NCBI RefSeq assembly: GCF_019969685.1
Contig: NZ_JAHXYZ010000001.1
Coordinates: 1,364,001-1,428,000 of the forward strand
Direction: 5' to 3'
Source of the DNA: Microbacterium sp. EST19A
Lineage (GTDB): Bacteria > Actinomycetota > Actinomycetes > Actinomycetales > Microbacteriaceae
Length of the DNA stretch: 64,000 nucleotides
Below the pieces are notes generated by a model, which was given only the letters and a program-made list of their open reading frames with translations, did no database searches and was not told the origin of the DNA. Positions 26,045 through 34,259 of this stretch are shown here, piece by piece. The translations under genes and the position numbers were made by a program. The stretch's first letter is position 1. The number at the start of each line of letters is the position of its first letter.

Positions 26045-26874
26045 TTGACACCTCCGAAGGACAGGCCGCGCGCCATGTGCTTGCGGACGAGGATCGCGAA
26101 GATCACGATGGGCAGCGCGCCGATCACGCCGGCGGCGGTGAGACGCGCCCAGTTCGTGCCGAAGAAGCTGAGGAAGCCGGCGATGGTCACGGGGACCGTC
26201 TGGCTGTCGCCGCTGGTGAGCACCAGCGCGTAGAGGAACTCGTTCCACGACTGGATGAGCGCGAGCACGAACGTCGCGAAGGCCGCACCCCAGACGTTGG
26301 GAAGCACGCACTGGAAGAGCGTGCGCCATTCACCGAGGCCGTCGATCATGGCCGCCTCGCGGATCTCACGCGGGAAGGCGACGAGGAACGAGCGGAAGAT
26401 GAGCACCGCGAGCAGGATCGCATAGAAGGTGTGCACGACCGTGAGCCCGACAGGGTTGCCGGTCAGCCCGACTCCGAAGAACGCGCGGTAGAACGGCGTC
26501 AGGGTGAGCACGGGCGGGACGGTCGTGAGCAACAGGATGGCGAGCGTCACGCGGGCGGACCACGCCGACTCCGGCGGCCAGACCTGGGTGGTGAGGTAGG
26601 CGAGGGGGAGCCCGACGACGATGCCGATCACGCTGCTGATGATCGCGACGGCCGCGCTCACGAGCATCGCCTGCCCCATGCCGCCGTCGACCCAGGCGCT
26701 GACGTAGCTGCCGAACTGGGGCACGAAGAACCACACCGGCTCGCGGCTGAACGCATCGACGTCGCTCTTGAGTGAGGTGCTCACCAGCCAGGCGACCGGC
26801 AGGATGCACCACAGGACGAAGACGTAGACCGCGATGACGCGGAGGGAGTGCAGGATGCTGCGTCGAGATCTCAT
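26041..26874 (-). CDS. Carbohydrate ABC transporter permease, MalG type
   Basis: 277 residues, six transmembrane helices. The cytoplasmic EAA loop reads REAAMIDGLGEWRTLFQCVLPNVW, the coupling motif for the ATPase. The start ATG 26874 overlaps the stop of the first permease (ATGA). It is the second permease of the importer. No ATPase gene is present in the operon; actinobacterial sugar importers usually borrow the shared MsiK ATPase. Confidence 0.92.
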   Translation of the reverse strand: MRSRRSILHSLRVIAVYVFVLWCILPVAWLVSTSLKSDVDAFSREPVWFFVPQFGSYVSAWVDGGMGQAMLVSAAVAIISSVIGIVVGLPLAYLTTQVWPPESAWSARVTLAILLLTTVPPVLTLTPFYRAFFGVGLTGNPVGLTVVHTFYAILLAVLIFRSFLVAFPREIREAAMIDGLGEWRTLFQCVLPNVWGAAFATFVLALIQSWNEFLYALVLTSGDSQTVPVTIAGFLSFFGTNWARLTAAGVIGALPIVIFAILVRKHMARGLSFGGVK

Positions 26875-27839
26875 CGGCGGGCCTTCCAGATGCGCAGGCC
26901 CATGAGCCGCGTGGCGGTGGGGAACAGGATGATGAGCACCACGAGCGAGACGAGCGCGCCGACCGTGGTCGCGTATCCGATGTCGAAGGTCTCGAAGCCG
27001 AGCCGGTAGACGTAGTTGCTGATGGCGAGCGTCGACGTTCCCGGCCCGCCCTTCGTCATGGTGTTGACGATCGCGAAGGTCTTCACCGCGTCGATCACCC
27101 GCAGCAGCACCACGATCGACAGCACGGGCGCGAGCATCGGGAGCGTGACGTTCCGCAGCATCCGGAATCCGCCGGCGCCGTCGAGCTGGGCGGCCTCGAA
27201 GGGGGAGGGGTCGAGCGATTCGAGCCCGGCGAGCACGATGATCACCACGAACGGGGTGTTCTGCCAGACCTCCACGAGGATGACGGCGCCCAGGGCCGTC
27301 GCCGGGTCGGCGAGGAACGCGTGTCCGCCGATCCCCACCGTGTCGAGGAACCAGTTGATGAATCCGGATGTCGGATCCATCAGCAGCCGCCACATGAGGC
27401 CGGCGACCACCGGGGTCAGAACCATCGGGATGAGGATCAGCGCACGCAGCACGCCTTTGCCGGGGATGCGGCCCTGCAGTGCGAGGGCGATGGAGACGCC
27501 CAGCACGAGCTCGATGCCGACGCCCGCGACGACGTAGACGAGGGTCACGCGGATGGAGCCGAGGAGCGTCGGGTCGGCGAGCGCGCGGGTGAAGTTGTCC
27601 CAGCCGACGAACATGTCCTCGCTGCCGGGGCGGAGCAGGTTCTCGGCATGGGTGACGAGGTTCGCGCCCTGCAGGATGATGATCACGAGCAGGGGCACGA
27701 TCACGATCACGGCGGGGAGGGCCAGGCTCGCTCTCGCGAGGCCGGGTCGCAGCGGGCGGCGGCGGGGGGAACGCCGGAACGGAGGGTCCTTGACGGCGCC
27801 TTCGGCATCGGGACGTGGTGGCGTCGTGAGCTGGGTCAT
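26871..27839 (-). CDS. Carbohydrate ABC transporter permease, MalF type
   Basis: 322 residues from ATG 27839, preceded by GGAAG. A basic, proline-rich N-terminus leads into six or seven helices; the coupling loop EAAQLDGAGGFRMLRNVTLPML is intact and KGGPGTST follows. It forms the channel with the MalG-type permease downstream and receives substrate from the lipoprotein encoded upstream. Confidence 0.92.
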   Translation of the reverse strand: MTQLTTPPRPDAEGAVKDPPFRRSPRRRPLRPGLARASLALPAVIVIVPLLVIIILQGANLVTHAENLLRPGSEDMFVGWDNFTRALADPTLLGSIRVTLVYVVAGVGIELVLGVSIALALQGRIPGKGVLRALILIPMVLTPVVAGLMWRLLMDPTSGFINWFLDTVGIGGHAFLADPATALGAVILVEVWQNTPFVVIIVLAGLESLDPSPFEAAQLDGAGGFRMLRNVTLPMLAPVLSIVVLLRVIDAVKTFAIVNTMTKGGPGTSTLAISNYVYRLGFETFDIGYATTVGALVSLVVLIILFPTATRLMGLRIWKARR

Positions 27840-27871
27840 CGTCTTGTTCTTCCGTTCCGGCGTTCGGTGGG

Positions 27872-29215
27872 TCAGCCGAGTTGCGTCTTGAGTGCTTCCT
27901 GGGCTGCGGTCAGCGCGTCCTTCGCACTGGCCTCGCCGGCGAGCGTGCGGGACAGCGCCTGTCCGACTTCGGTGATGATCGCATTCGCGTCGGTGCCTGC
28001 GGGCAGGTAGTCGACGTTGCCGGTGGCGAGCTGCGCGAGCAGCGCCTCCTTGAAGGGACCGTACTTCTCGTTGTACTCCGGGCTCTCGAGGACCGCGTCG
28101 AGCGTCACGCCGACCGCTTCGGTGTTCTCGACCGCGTTGCTCTGCACGTCCTGGCCGGTCGCCCAGGCCATGAATTTGTAGGCGGCCTCCTTCTTCTTCG
28201 AGAAGGAGCTGAGGTACAGCGCGTGCACGTTGAGCGAGTTGTCGGTGTTGCCGCTCTCGGGCGGGTCGGAGATCGCGTACGGGATCGGGGCGTAGCCGAC
28301 CTTGCCGGCGATGACGCTGGCAGCGGTGTCCTCGTTGAAGGGGCCGTTGGCGGTGGCATCGATCGTCATGGCCGCGGTGCCCTGGGTGAACGCGATGCGG
28401 TTCTGCTCCCAGTCGAAGTTGCCGACGCCCGAGGGGCCGTACTCGGTGAGCAGGTCGGACCAGAACTGCGTGGCCTCGACCGCCTCGTCGGAGTCGACGG
28501 CCAGTTCGTCGCCGTCGTAGAAGTCGCCGCCGAAGGCGCGGAGGAAGCCGGCCCAGGGGTAGACGCTCTGGATGCCGGGGGCTCCACGCAGCGTGATGCC
28601 GGCGACCTCGCCGCCTGAGCCCTCGCTGATGGTCTTCGCTGCCGCTTCGAGCTCGTCCATCGTGGTGGGCGGGCCGTCGATGCCGTATTGCTCGAACAGG
28701 TCGGTGCGGTACATCAGCCACGTGCTCTCGCCGTAGACCGGGAGACCGAACGTCGCGCCGTCCTTCTGCATGGGCGCGATGTACGGCTGGTAGAAGTCGT
28801 CGAACGCGACGAAGTCGGATCCGTCCTTCTCGAACTTCGCGAGATCGTCGACGTAGCCGGACTCGAAGTATCCGGTGCCGTAGGTGTTGTCGGTGAAGAC
28901 GACGTCGTAGTCGCTCGACTTCTGGCTGAAGTTGAGCAGGATCTTCGCCGCCTGGTCGCTGTACGGCACGGTCTCGATGTTGACCTTGATGCCGGTCTGC
29001 TTCTCGAACTCGGGAAGGAGCTCTTTCCAGTTGTCGGTGTAGGAGATGTCCTCGGCGAGGACGTTGATGGTCGTGCCGCTGCCTGCGTCGCCGGTCGAGC
29101 CGGACGGGGCGCACGCGGTCATGCCCGCAGCGGCGATGGTGAGTCCGGTGAGTCCGGCGCCGACGCGGACGGCGAGCCGTGGTGCACGCGAGCGGGCGGG
29201 TGTTGCAGCGCTCAT
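27872..29215 (-). CDS. Sugar ABC transporter substrate-binding lipoprotein
   Basis: 447 residues from ATG 29215, with GGAGGA as ribosome-binding site. The lipobox is MTAC with Cys35 after a basic, hydrophobic signal peptide. The body is a family 1 solute-binding protein (INVLAEDISYTDNWKELLPEFEKQTGIKV near the start, WLMYRTDLFEQYGI, AMTIDATANGPFNED). First gene of the importer operon; expression is probably controlled by the divergent GntR repressor through the two boxes at 29261-29289. Confidence 0.92.
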   Translation of the reverse strand: MSAATPARSRAPRLAVRVGAGLTGLTIAAAGMTACAPSGSTGDAGSGTTINVLAEDISYTDNWKELLPEFEKQTGIKVNIETVPYSDQAAKILLNFSQKSSDYDVVFTDNTYGTGYFESGYVDDLAKFEKDGSDFVAFDDFYQPYIAPMQKDGATFGLPVYGESTWLMYRTDLFEQYGIDGPPTTMDELEAAAKTISEGSGGEVAGITLRGAPGIQSVYPWAGFLRAFGGDFYDGDELAVDSDEAVEATQFWSDLLTEYGPSGVGNFDWEQNRIAFTQGTAAMTIDATANGPFNEDTAASVIAGKVGYAPIPYAISDPPESGNTDNSLNVHALYLSSFSKKKEAAYKFMAWATGQDVQSNAVENTEAVGVTLDAVLESPEYNEKYGPFKEALLAQLATGNVDYLPAGTDANAIITEVGQALSRTLAGEASAKDALTAAQEALKTQLG

Positions 29216-29259
29216 GAGAATCCTCCGTTGGAACAGGTGCATTCGGGATGGGTCTTGAT

Positions 29260-29289
29260 TACCATAGGGTATGTGTAGCACCCTAGGGT
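29260..29289. promoter_or_regulatory. Paired GntR operator candidates upstream of the sugar importer
   Basis: ACCATAGGGT (29261-29270) and the perfect 10-bp palindrome ACCCTAGGGT (29280-29289) are a repeated box with one mismatch, 19 bp apart, in the divergent region between the importer operon and the GntR gene. The spacing places both on the same DNA face within two turns. The match to a GntR/UTRA regulator is inference. Confidence 0.6.
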
Positions 29290-29399
29290 TACAAGGAAGT
29301 TACACCGTCCGTCGAAGAACCGCAATCATCGTTTCGGGCGGCCTGAGGGCGGATGCGTGATAGTCATGAACTTGACGATTCGCGCGGAAGGAGGGGAAC

Positions 29400-30107
29400 G
29401 TGGCCGCGAAGTACGAGGTGGTGCTGAAGGAGTTGTCGGCGGAGATCGCCGAGATGCGCGCGGGCGATCAGCTGCCCACCGAGCAGCAGCTCGCAGCGCG
29501 CTTCAACGTGTCGTCGATGACCGTCCGCCGCGCGCTCGAAGCGCTCATCAACGCCAAGCGCATCGTCGGCATCCGCGGCAAGGGCACGTTCGTCGCCGAG
29601 CCGTCGCTGACCAAGCGGATGACCCTCGCCTCGTTCACCGACTCGATGCGCGCGGCCGGTCGCACCGCCCGCGCCGAGGTGCTCTCGGCCGGCATCGCGC
29701 CCGCGGCACCCGAGGTCGCGACGGACTTCGGCATGGCCGGTTCGGCATCCGTCTACACCGTCGAGCGTCTGCGCTTCGGAGACGACACCCCGCTCAGCAT
29801 CGACAGTTCGCAGCTGCCCGCCGAGCTCTTCCCCAATCTGCTCGGCAACGACCTGACCGGTTCCCTCTACGAGATCCTCCGTCGCCGCTACGACGTGCAC
29901 CTGACCCGTGCGTCGTCGCGGGTGGCCGCGGTGCTGCCCACTCCCCGTGAGGCCGAACTCCTCGGGATCACCGTGGATCAGCCCTGTCTGCGAGTCGTCG
30001 CGCGAGGCAGCCTCGCCGACGGACGCGTGGCCGAGATCACGCGATCCATCTACCGCGGCGACCTCTACGAGCTCCTGATCGAGCCCGAGGAGCACGGCGC
30101 GGTCTAG
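29400..30107 (+). CDS. GntR-family transcriptional regulator (HutC/UTRA type)
   Basis: 235 residues from GTG 29400, preceded by GGAAGGAGGGGAAC, a very strong ribosome-binding site. The winged HTH (1-65) reads MRAGDQLPTEQQLAARFNVSSMTVRRALEALINAKRIVGIRGKGTFV. The C-terminal UTRA ligand-binding domain includes SLYEILRRRYDVHLTRASSRV. Such regulators (NagR/DasR group) bind phosphorylated amino sugars. It is divergent from the importer operon and probably represses it until GlcNAc-6-P or ManNAc-6-P accumulates. Confidence 0.92.
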   Translation: MAAKYEVVLKELSAEIAEMRAGDQLPTEQQLAARFNVSSMTVRRALEALINAKRIVGIRGKGTFVAEPSLTKRMTLASFTDSMRAAGRTARAEVLSAGIAPAAPEVATDFGMAGSASVYTVERLRFGDDTPLSIDSSQLPAELFPNLLGNDLTGSLYEILRRRYDVHLTRASSRVAAVLPTPREAELLGITVDQPCLRVVARGSLADGRVAEITRSIYRGDLYELLIEPEEHGAV

Positions 30108-30186
30108 CGCGACCGGCCCCGCACCCCTCAGGCCCGGGCAGACTGGAACCGGACCGCCCGCCCCGAATCCGGAGACTTGAGACCTG

Positions 30187-30987
30187 ATGACACAAGAGCA
30201 GCCGCGCAGAGCACCCGAACAGGCCGTCCTCACGGTGCAGCAGGTCGAGCAGGTGAGTCCCGACCTGATCCGCATCACGGCCGGTGGTGACGGGTACGAC
30301 GCGTTCCGCGACAACGACTCGACCGACAAGTACGTGAAGATCCTGTTCGCCGATCCGCGTCACGGGCTGACACCGCCGTACGACCTGGCGCTGCTGCGCG
30401 AGGAGAGCCCGGAGAAGCTGCCGACCCGGCGCACGTACACGATCCGCTCATCCGATCCGGTGGCACGACGCCTCGTCATCGACTTCGTCGTGCACGGCGA
30501 CGAGGGTGTGGCGGGCCCCTGGGCCCGTGCGGCGCAGCCGGGGGACACGCTCGTCGTCAGCGGGGCCGGCGGCGGCTACCGCCCGGATCCTGCCGCGCTG
30601 TGGCACCTGTTGATCGGCGACCACACCGCGCTTCCCGCCATCTCGTCGGCGATCGAGAGCATGGATGCCGCGACGCAGGGTCACGTGCTGCTCTCGGTGG
30701 CCGACGCCGCCGATCGGGTGCTGCCGGAGCCGCCGTCGGGGCTGACGGTGACGTGGACGCAGTCCGACGACGAGCTCCTCGCGGCACTCGGCGACCTGCC
30801 CTGGGCCGACGGGCACCCGCAGGTCTTCGCGCACGGTGAGCGGGGCACGATCAAGTCCGTGCGGGCCGTGCTGAAGCAGCGCGAGGTGCCCCGCGAGTCC
30901 CTGTCGATCTCGGCCTACTGGGCGCGGGGCCGTGCCGAGGATCAGTTCCAGGCGGAGAAGCGCGAGCCGATCGGCCAGATCGAGTAG
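30187..30987 (+). CDS. Siderophore-interacting protein (FAD-binding ferric-siderophore reductase family)
   Basis: 266 residues. The FAD-binding barrel has TRRTYTIRSSD (the RxYS/T-like flavin motif) and GPWARAAQPGD; the C-terminal SIP domain has LIGDHTALPAISSAIE and ends in AYWARGRAED. SIP-family enzymes release iron from ferric siderophores using NAD(P)H or ferredoxin. No siderophore genes are nearby, so the natural substrate is unknown. Confidence 0.9.
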   Translation: MTQEQPRRAPEQAVLTVQQVEQVSPDLIRITAGGDGYDAFRDNDSTDKYVKILFADPRHGLTPPYDLALLREESPEKLPTRRTYTIRSSDPVARRLVIDFVVHGDEGVAGPWARAAQPGDTLVVSGAGGGYRPDPAALWHLLIGDHTALPAISSAIESMDAATQGHVLLSVADAADRVLPEPPSGLTVTWTQSDDELLAALGDLPWADGHPQVFAHGERGTIKSVRAVLKQREVPRESLSISAYWARGRAEDQFQAEKREPIGQIE

Positions 30988-31003
30988 TCGGCGGAGCCGC
31001 GCG

Positions 31004-31492
31004 TCAGGCGCCCGGCATCCACCCGCTCTGCTCGCGGATCGCACCGGTGATGCGTCGGCTCGCGGTGCGCAACTGCGTGGTCTGCGTCGGCGTGAGCGTG
31101 TCGAAGACGAGTCGCCGCACGAGTGCGACGTGCCCGGGCGCTGCCGCGCGCGCGGCATCCGATCCCTCATCGGTGAGTGTCGCGAGCGTGATCCGTCCGT
31201 CGGTCGGGTCTGGAGCGCGCCGCACCCACGCCTTGGTCTCGAGTCGTGCGACGGCACGGGACAGGCGGGAGAGGGTGCTGTTCGCGTAGCCCGCGAGCTC
31301 GCTCATCCGCAGCGTGCGGTCATCGGCTTCGGACAGAGCGAAGAGGATGCCGTATTCGAAGTGACTGATACCCGAATCGCGCTGCAGCTGCCCGTCGAGG
31401 GCGGCCGGCAGCCATTCGAGAAGGGTCGCCACGGCCGACCACGTCTCGAGCTCTTCGGGCTTCAGTGCGTCCGGTGATCCTGTGCCGGTCAT
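31004..31492 (-). CDS. MarR-family transcriptional regulator
   Basis: 162 residues from ATG 31492 (an in-frame ATG at 31501 adds three). The winged HTH core reads LRMSELAGYANSTLSRLSRAVARLETKAWVRRAPDPTDGRITLATLTDEG, with the DxRxx wing of MarR proteins. It is divergent from the SDR gene at 31589; a 20-bp inverted repeat in between is the probable operator for both genes. Confidence 0.92.
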   Translation of the reverse strand: MTGTGSPDALKPEELETWSAVATLLEWLPAALDGQLQRDSGISHFEYGILFALSEADDRTLRMSELAGYANSTLSRLSRAVARLETKAWVRRAPDPTDGRITLATLTDEGSDAARAAAPGHVALVRRLVFDTLTPTQTTQLRTASRRITGAIREQSGWMPGA

Positions 31493-31512
31493 GATCCCCA
31501 CCTTAGGCCATG

Positions 31513-31561
31513 ACTTGCTCAGGAAAGTGAAGCGACCTAGTCTTTACTTTCCTGAACAAGT
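31513..31561. promoter_or_regulatory. Operator-like inverted repeat between MarR and SDR genes
   Basis: Arms 31513-31532 (ACTTGCTCAGGAAAGTGAAG) and 31542-31561 are reverse complements with two mismatches over 20 bases, nine bases apart. The core ACTTTCCTGA-CAAGT suggests one MarR dimer per arm. The repeat covers the whole divergent promoter region. Confidence 0.65.
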
Positions 31562-31588
31562 AATTTACAGATGAGAACGGACGACACC

Positions 31589-32374
31589 ATGAATCTCGAT
31601 CTCGCAGGCAAGAAGGTCTTCATCAGCGGCTCGACGCAGGGGATCGGTCATGCCGTCGCGGCCGCATGCGCGGCAGAAGGAGCATCCGTCGTCATCAACG
31701 GACGCACCGATGACCGCGTCACCGTCGCGGTCGATCGCATCCTCGCGGACGCGCCCGACACCGACGTCTCCGGCATCGCGGCAGATCTCTCGGATCCGGC
31801 GCAGGTCGATGATCTCCTCGAGTCCCTCGGCGAGGTCGACGTCCTGGTGAACAACGCGGGCGTCTTCGATGTCGCACCCTTCGCGCAGGTCGACGACGAC
31901 GAATGGTCCCGGTACTTCGACCTCAACGTCATGGCCGCCGTGCGTCTCTCGCGCCGACTGCTGCCCGGGATGCTCGAGAGGAACCAGGGGCGCATCATCT
32001 TCCTCGGCACGGAATCGGCCGTCGACGTGCCTGCCGACATGATCCACTACGGCGCGACGAAGGCGGCCGCCCTCGCCGTCGCCAACGGGCTCGCCAAGCT
32101 GACGCGCGGAACGGGGGTCACCGTGAACACCGTGCTCGGCGGCCCGACGTACTCCGACGGCGTCGCAGCCGCGGTCGAGAACATCGCCGCGCTGCAAGAC
32201 CTCGACGTGGACCAGCTCAAGGGGTCGCTGGTACGGGGCACCTCGCTCCTGCAGCGCTTCATCCGGCCGGAGGAGATCGCCCACCTCGTCGCTTTCCTCG
32301 CCAGCCCGCTCTCGTCGGCGACCAACGGTGCCGCCCTCCGCGCCGACGGCGGGGTCCTGACGACCATCCTCTGA
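31589..32374 (+). CDS. Short-chain dehydrogenase/reductase
   Basis: 261 residues from ATG 31589 (alternative in-frame ATG 31571). Classical SDR motifs: cofactor loop SGSTQGIGHA, NNAG, the active-site Ser region FLGTESAV and YGATK with Tyr and Lys. It reduces or oxidises a carbonyl with NAD(P)H; substrate not evident. Divergent from, and probably repressed by, the MarR regulator; followed 59 bp later by an aldo/keto reductase, so both may belong to one stress-inducible unit. Confidence 0.9.
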   Translation: MNLDLAGKKVFISGSTQGIGHAVAAACAAEGASVVINGRTDDRVTVAVDRILADAPDTDVSGIAADLSDPAQVDDLLESLGEVDVLVNNAGVFDVAPFAQVDDDEWSRYFDLNVMAAVRLSRRLLPGMLERNQGRIIFLGTESAVDVPADMIHYGATKAAALAVANGLAKLTRGTGVTVNTVLGGPTYSDGVAAAVENIAALQDLDVDQLKGSLVRGTSLLQRFIRPEEIAHLVAFLASPLSSATNGAALRADGGVLTTIL

Positions 32375-32433
32375 GAACGTGCAAGGCTGGGTCGAGATGC
32401 GCAGCGCGCGCCGACGATCGAGGGAGAAGACGG

Positions 32434-33423
32434 ATGCTGGAGACGACCGACAACGTACGACTGGGGAACAGCGGCCTCAAGATCTCGCCGGTGGTACTCG
32501 GTTGCATGAGCTTCGGCGCCCCCGACCGTGGCACTCACCGCTGGTCCCTCGATGAGGAGACGAGTCGTCCTCTCATCCGCCAGGCGCTCGAGGCCGGCAT
32601 CACCACATTCGACACGGCCGACGTCTACTCCGACGGCACGAGCGAGGAGTTCGTCGGCCGCGCGCTCGCGGACTTCGCCCAGCGCGACCAGGTCGTGATC
32701 GCCACGAAGGTGCACGGCCGCATGGGGCCGGGCGCGAACCAGGGCGGGCTCAGCCGTGGGCACATCCTCTCCGGCATCGATGCCAGCCTGCGCCGCCTCG
32801 GCACCGACTTCGTCGACCTCTACCAGATCCACCGGTGGGACCCGGAGACTCCGATCGAGGAGACGATGGAAGCCCTCCACGACATCGTGCGCTCGGGCAA
32901 GGCCCGGTACATCGGGGCCTCGTCGATGTGGGCCTGGCAGTTCGCGAAGGCGCAGCACGTCGCCGTGCAGAACGGATGGACGCCGTTCGTGTCGATGCAG
33001 GACCAGTACAACCTGCTCCAGCGCGAGGAGGAGCGCGAGATGCATCCGTACTGCCTCGACTCGGGCGTCGGCGTGCTCCCGTGGTCGCCGCTCGCGCGCG
33101 GCCGCCTCACCCGCGATTGGGACGAGACGACGGCCCGCACCGCGACAGACGAGTTCGGCGCGACGCTGTACCACCGCGAAGAGGAGTCGAACCGCGCGAT
33201 CGTCGAGGCCGTCGCCCGAGTGGCCGCGGAGCGGGGCGTGTCCCGTGCCCAGATCGCCCTCGCCTGGGTCGCCCAGCAGTCCGCCGTCACCGCCCCGATC
33301 GTCGGCGCCACGAAGGCGGAGCACATCGAGGATGCCGTCGCCTCAGCCGGCATCCGCCTGGAATCGACCGAGCTCGCACAGCTGGAAAGCGCCTACACGC
33401 CGCGGGAACCGGAAGGCTTCTGA
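32434..33423 (+). CDS. Aldo/keto reductase
   Basis: 329 residues from ATG 32434, with AGGGAGA upstream. The catalytic Asp-Tyr-Lys-His set is in FDTADVYSDGTSE, ATKVHGRM and YQIHRWD; the cofactor-binding C-terminal part has PWSPLARGRL and VGATKAEHIEDA. This is the YajO/AKR-type NADPH-dependent group. Probably co-transcribed with the SDR upstream and the GNAT gene downstream (5 bp gap). Confidence 0.92.
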   Translation: MLETTDNVRLGNSGLKISPVVLGCMSFGAPDRGTHRWSLDEETSRPLIRQALEAGITTFDTADVYSDGTSEEFVGRALADFAQRDQVVIATKVHGRMGPGANQGGLSRGHILSGIDASLRRLGTDFVDLYQIHRWDPETPIEETMEALHDIVRSGKARYIGASSMWAWQFAKAQHVAVQNGWTPFVSMQDQYNLLQREEEREMHPYCLDSGVGVLPWSPLARGRLTRDWDETTARTATDEFGATLYHREEESNRAIVEAVARVAAERGVSRAQIALAWVAQQSAVTAPIVGATKAEHIEDAVASAGIRLESTELAQLESAYTPREPEGF

Positions 33424-33428
33424 TCGCC

Positions 33429-34022
33429 ATGCACGACGAGACGCTGACCGAGCGTCTGATCCTCACGCCGCTCGACGACCCCACGCCCGCGCTCGTCAAG
33501 GCGCTGTTCCGGATCCAGTCGGATCCGGCGACGTGGGAGCACCTGCCGGCCGGAGTCGATGCCGACATCGACGAGACGCGCCGTCTCCTGGAGGGCTACG
33601 CCGCGTCGTGGCGGCGGCTCGGGCTCGGCTGGTGGGCTGTGCGGCTGCGGTCTCCCATCGACGAACTCCCCGCCGGTGCGACCGTCGGACTGGGCGGGGT
33701 GGCGGTGCGCGATCCCGAGGTGCCGGCGTGGAACCTCGGATTCCGACTGACACCGGCTGCCTGGGGACGAGGATTCGCGCGGGAACTCAGCAAGGCGGCG
33801 ATCAGCGCGGCCCTTGTCGCGCAGCCGGACCTGCCTGTCTCGGCGCGCGCTCTCACTCGCAACGTGGCGTCCTGGCGCACGCTCGAACGCGCGGGTCTGT
33901 CTCTCCGGTGGGAAGGCGACGCACCCGCCGACGACGTCCTGACATCCGGGATGCCGCGTCGGGTCTACAGCGACCGCCCGCTGAGTCCCGCCCTGCTGCG
34001 GACGCTGATCGCGCTCGGATAG
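33429..34022 (+). CDS. GNAT-family N-acetyltransferase
   Basis: 197 residues. The RimJ/RimL-like layout is visible: TERLILTPLD start, GWWAVRLR, LGGVAVRDPEVPAWNLGFRLTPAAWGRGFARELSKAAISAAL (the acetyl-CoA loop, here W-G-R-G-F-A) and ALTRNVASWRTLERAGLS. It transfers acetyl from acetyl-CoA to an unknown amine. Start ATG lies five bases after the previous stop. Confidence 0.88.
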   Translation: MHDETLTERLILTPLDDPTPALVKALFRIQSDPATWEHLPAGVDADIDETRRLLEGYAASWRRLGLGWWAVRLRSPIDELPAGATVGLGGVAVRDPEVPAWNLGFRLTPAAWGRGFARELSKAAISAALVAQPDLPVSARALTRNVASWRTLERAGLSLRWEGDAPADDVLTSGMPRRVYSDRPLSPALLRTLIALG

Positions 34023-34259
34023 GTTCGCGACGAAGAGCGGTTGCCGGTGGCCCGCGAGCGCTCCTGCCCGTTCCCGTGGAGGACATCGCCGCGTGGGCGG
34101 AGACCGCCGTCCCGGACGGTGGCACCCCGGGGCACGCCTTCGGGCTTTCCGGATGGCTGAGTGACAAGTCCTCGGCGCACCAGAGGTCGACCATGCAGTC
34201 TCTCGACCCCGGCGTCTACCAGGTGTCTTTCCTGCGGGTGAACGGAGGCGGGTGACCCG
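34023..34259 (+). pseudogene. Gap with possible remnant of a coding sequence
   Basis: No intact gene. From about 34055 to the stop at 34253-34255 one frame reads protein-like sequence (VEDIAAWAETAVPDGG, then LSGWLSDKSSAH, SLDPGVYQVSFLRVNGGG) but has no start codon or ribosome-binding site and would join the preceding frame only by a shift. It may be the 3' remnant of a lost gene. The call rests on residue texture only. Confidence 0.3.
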
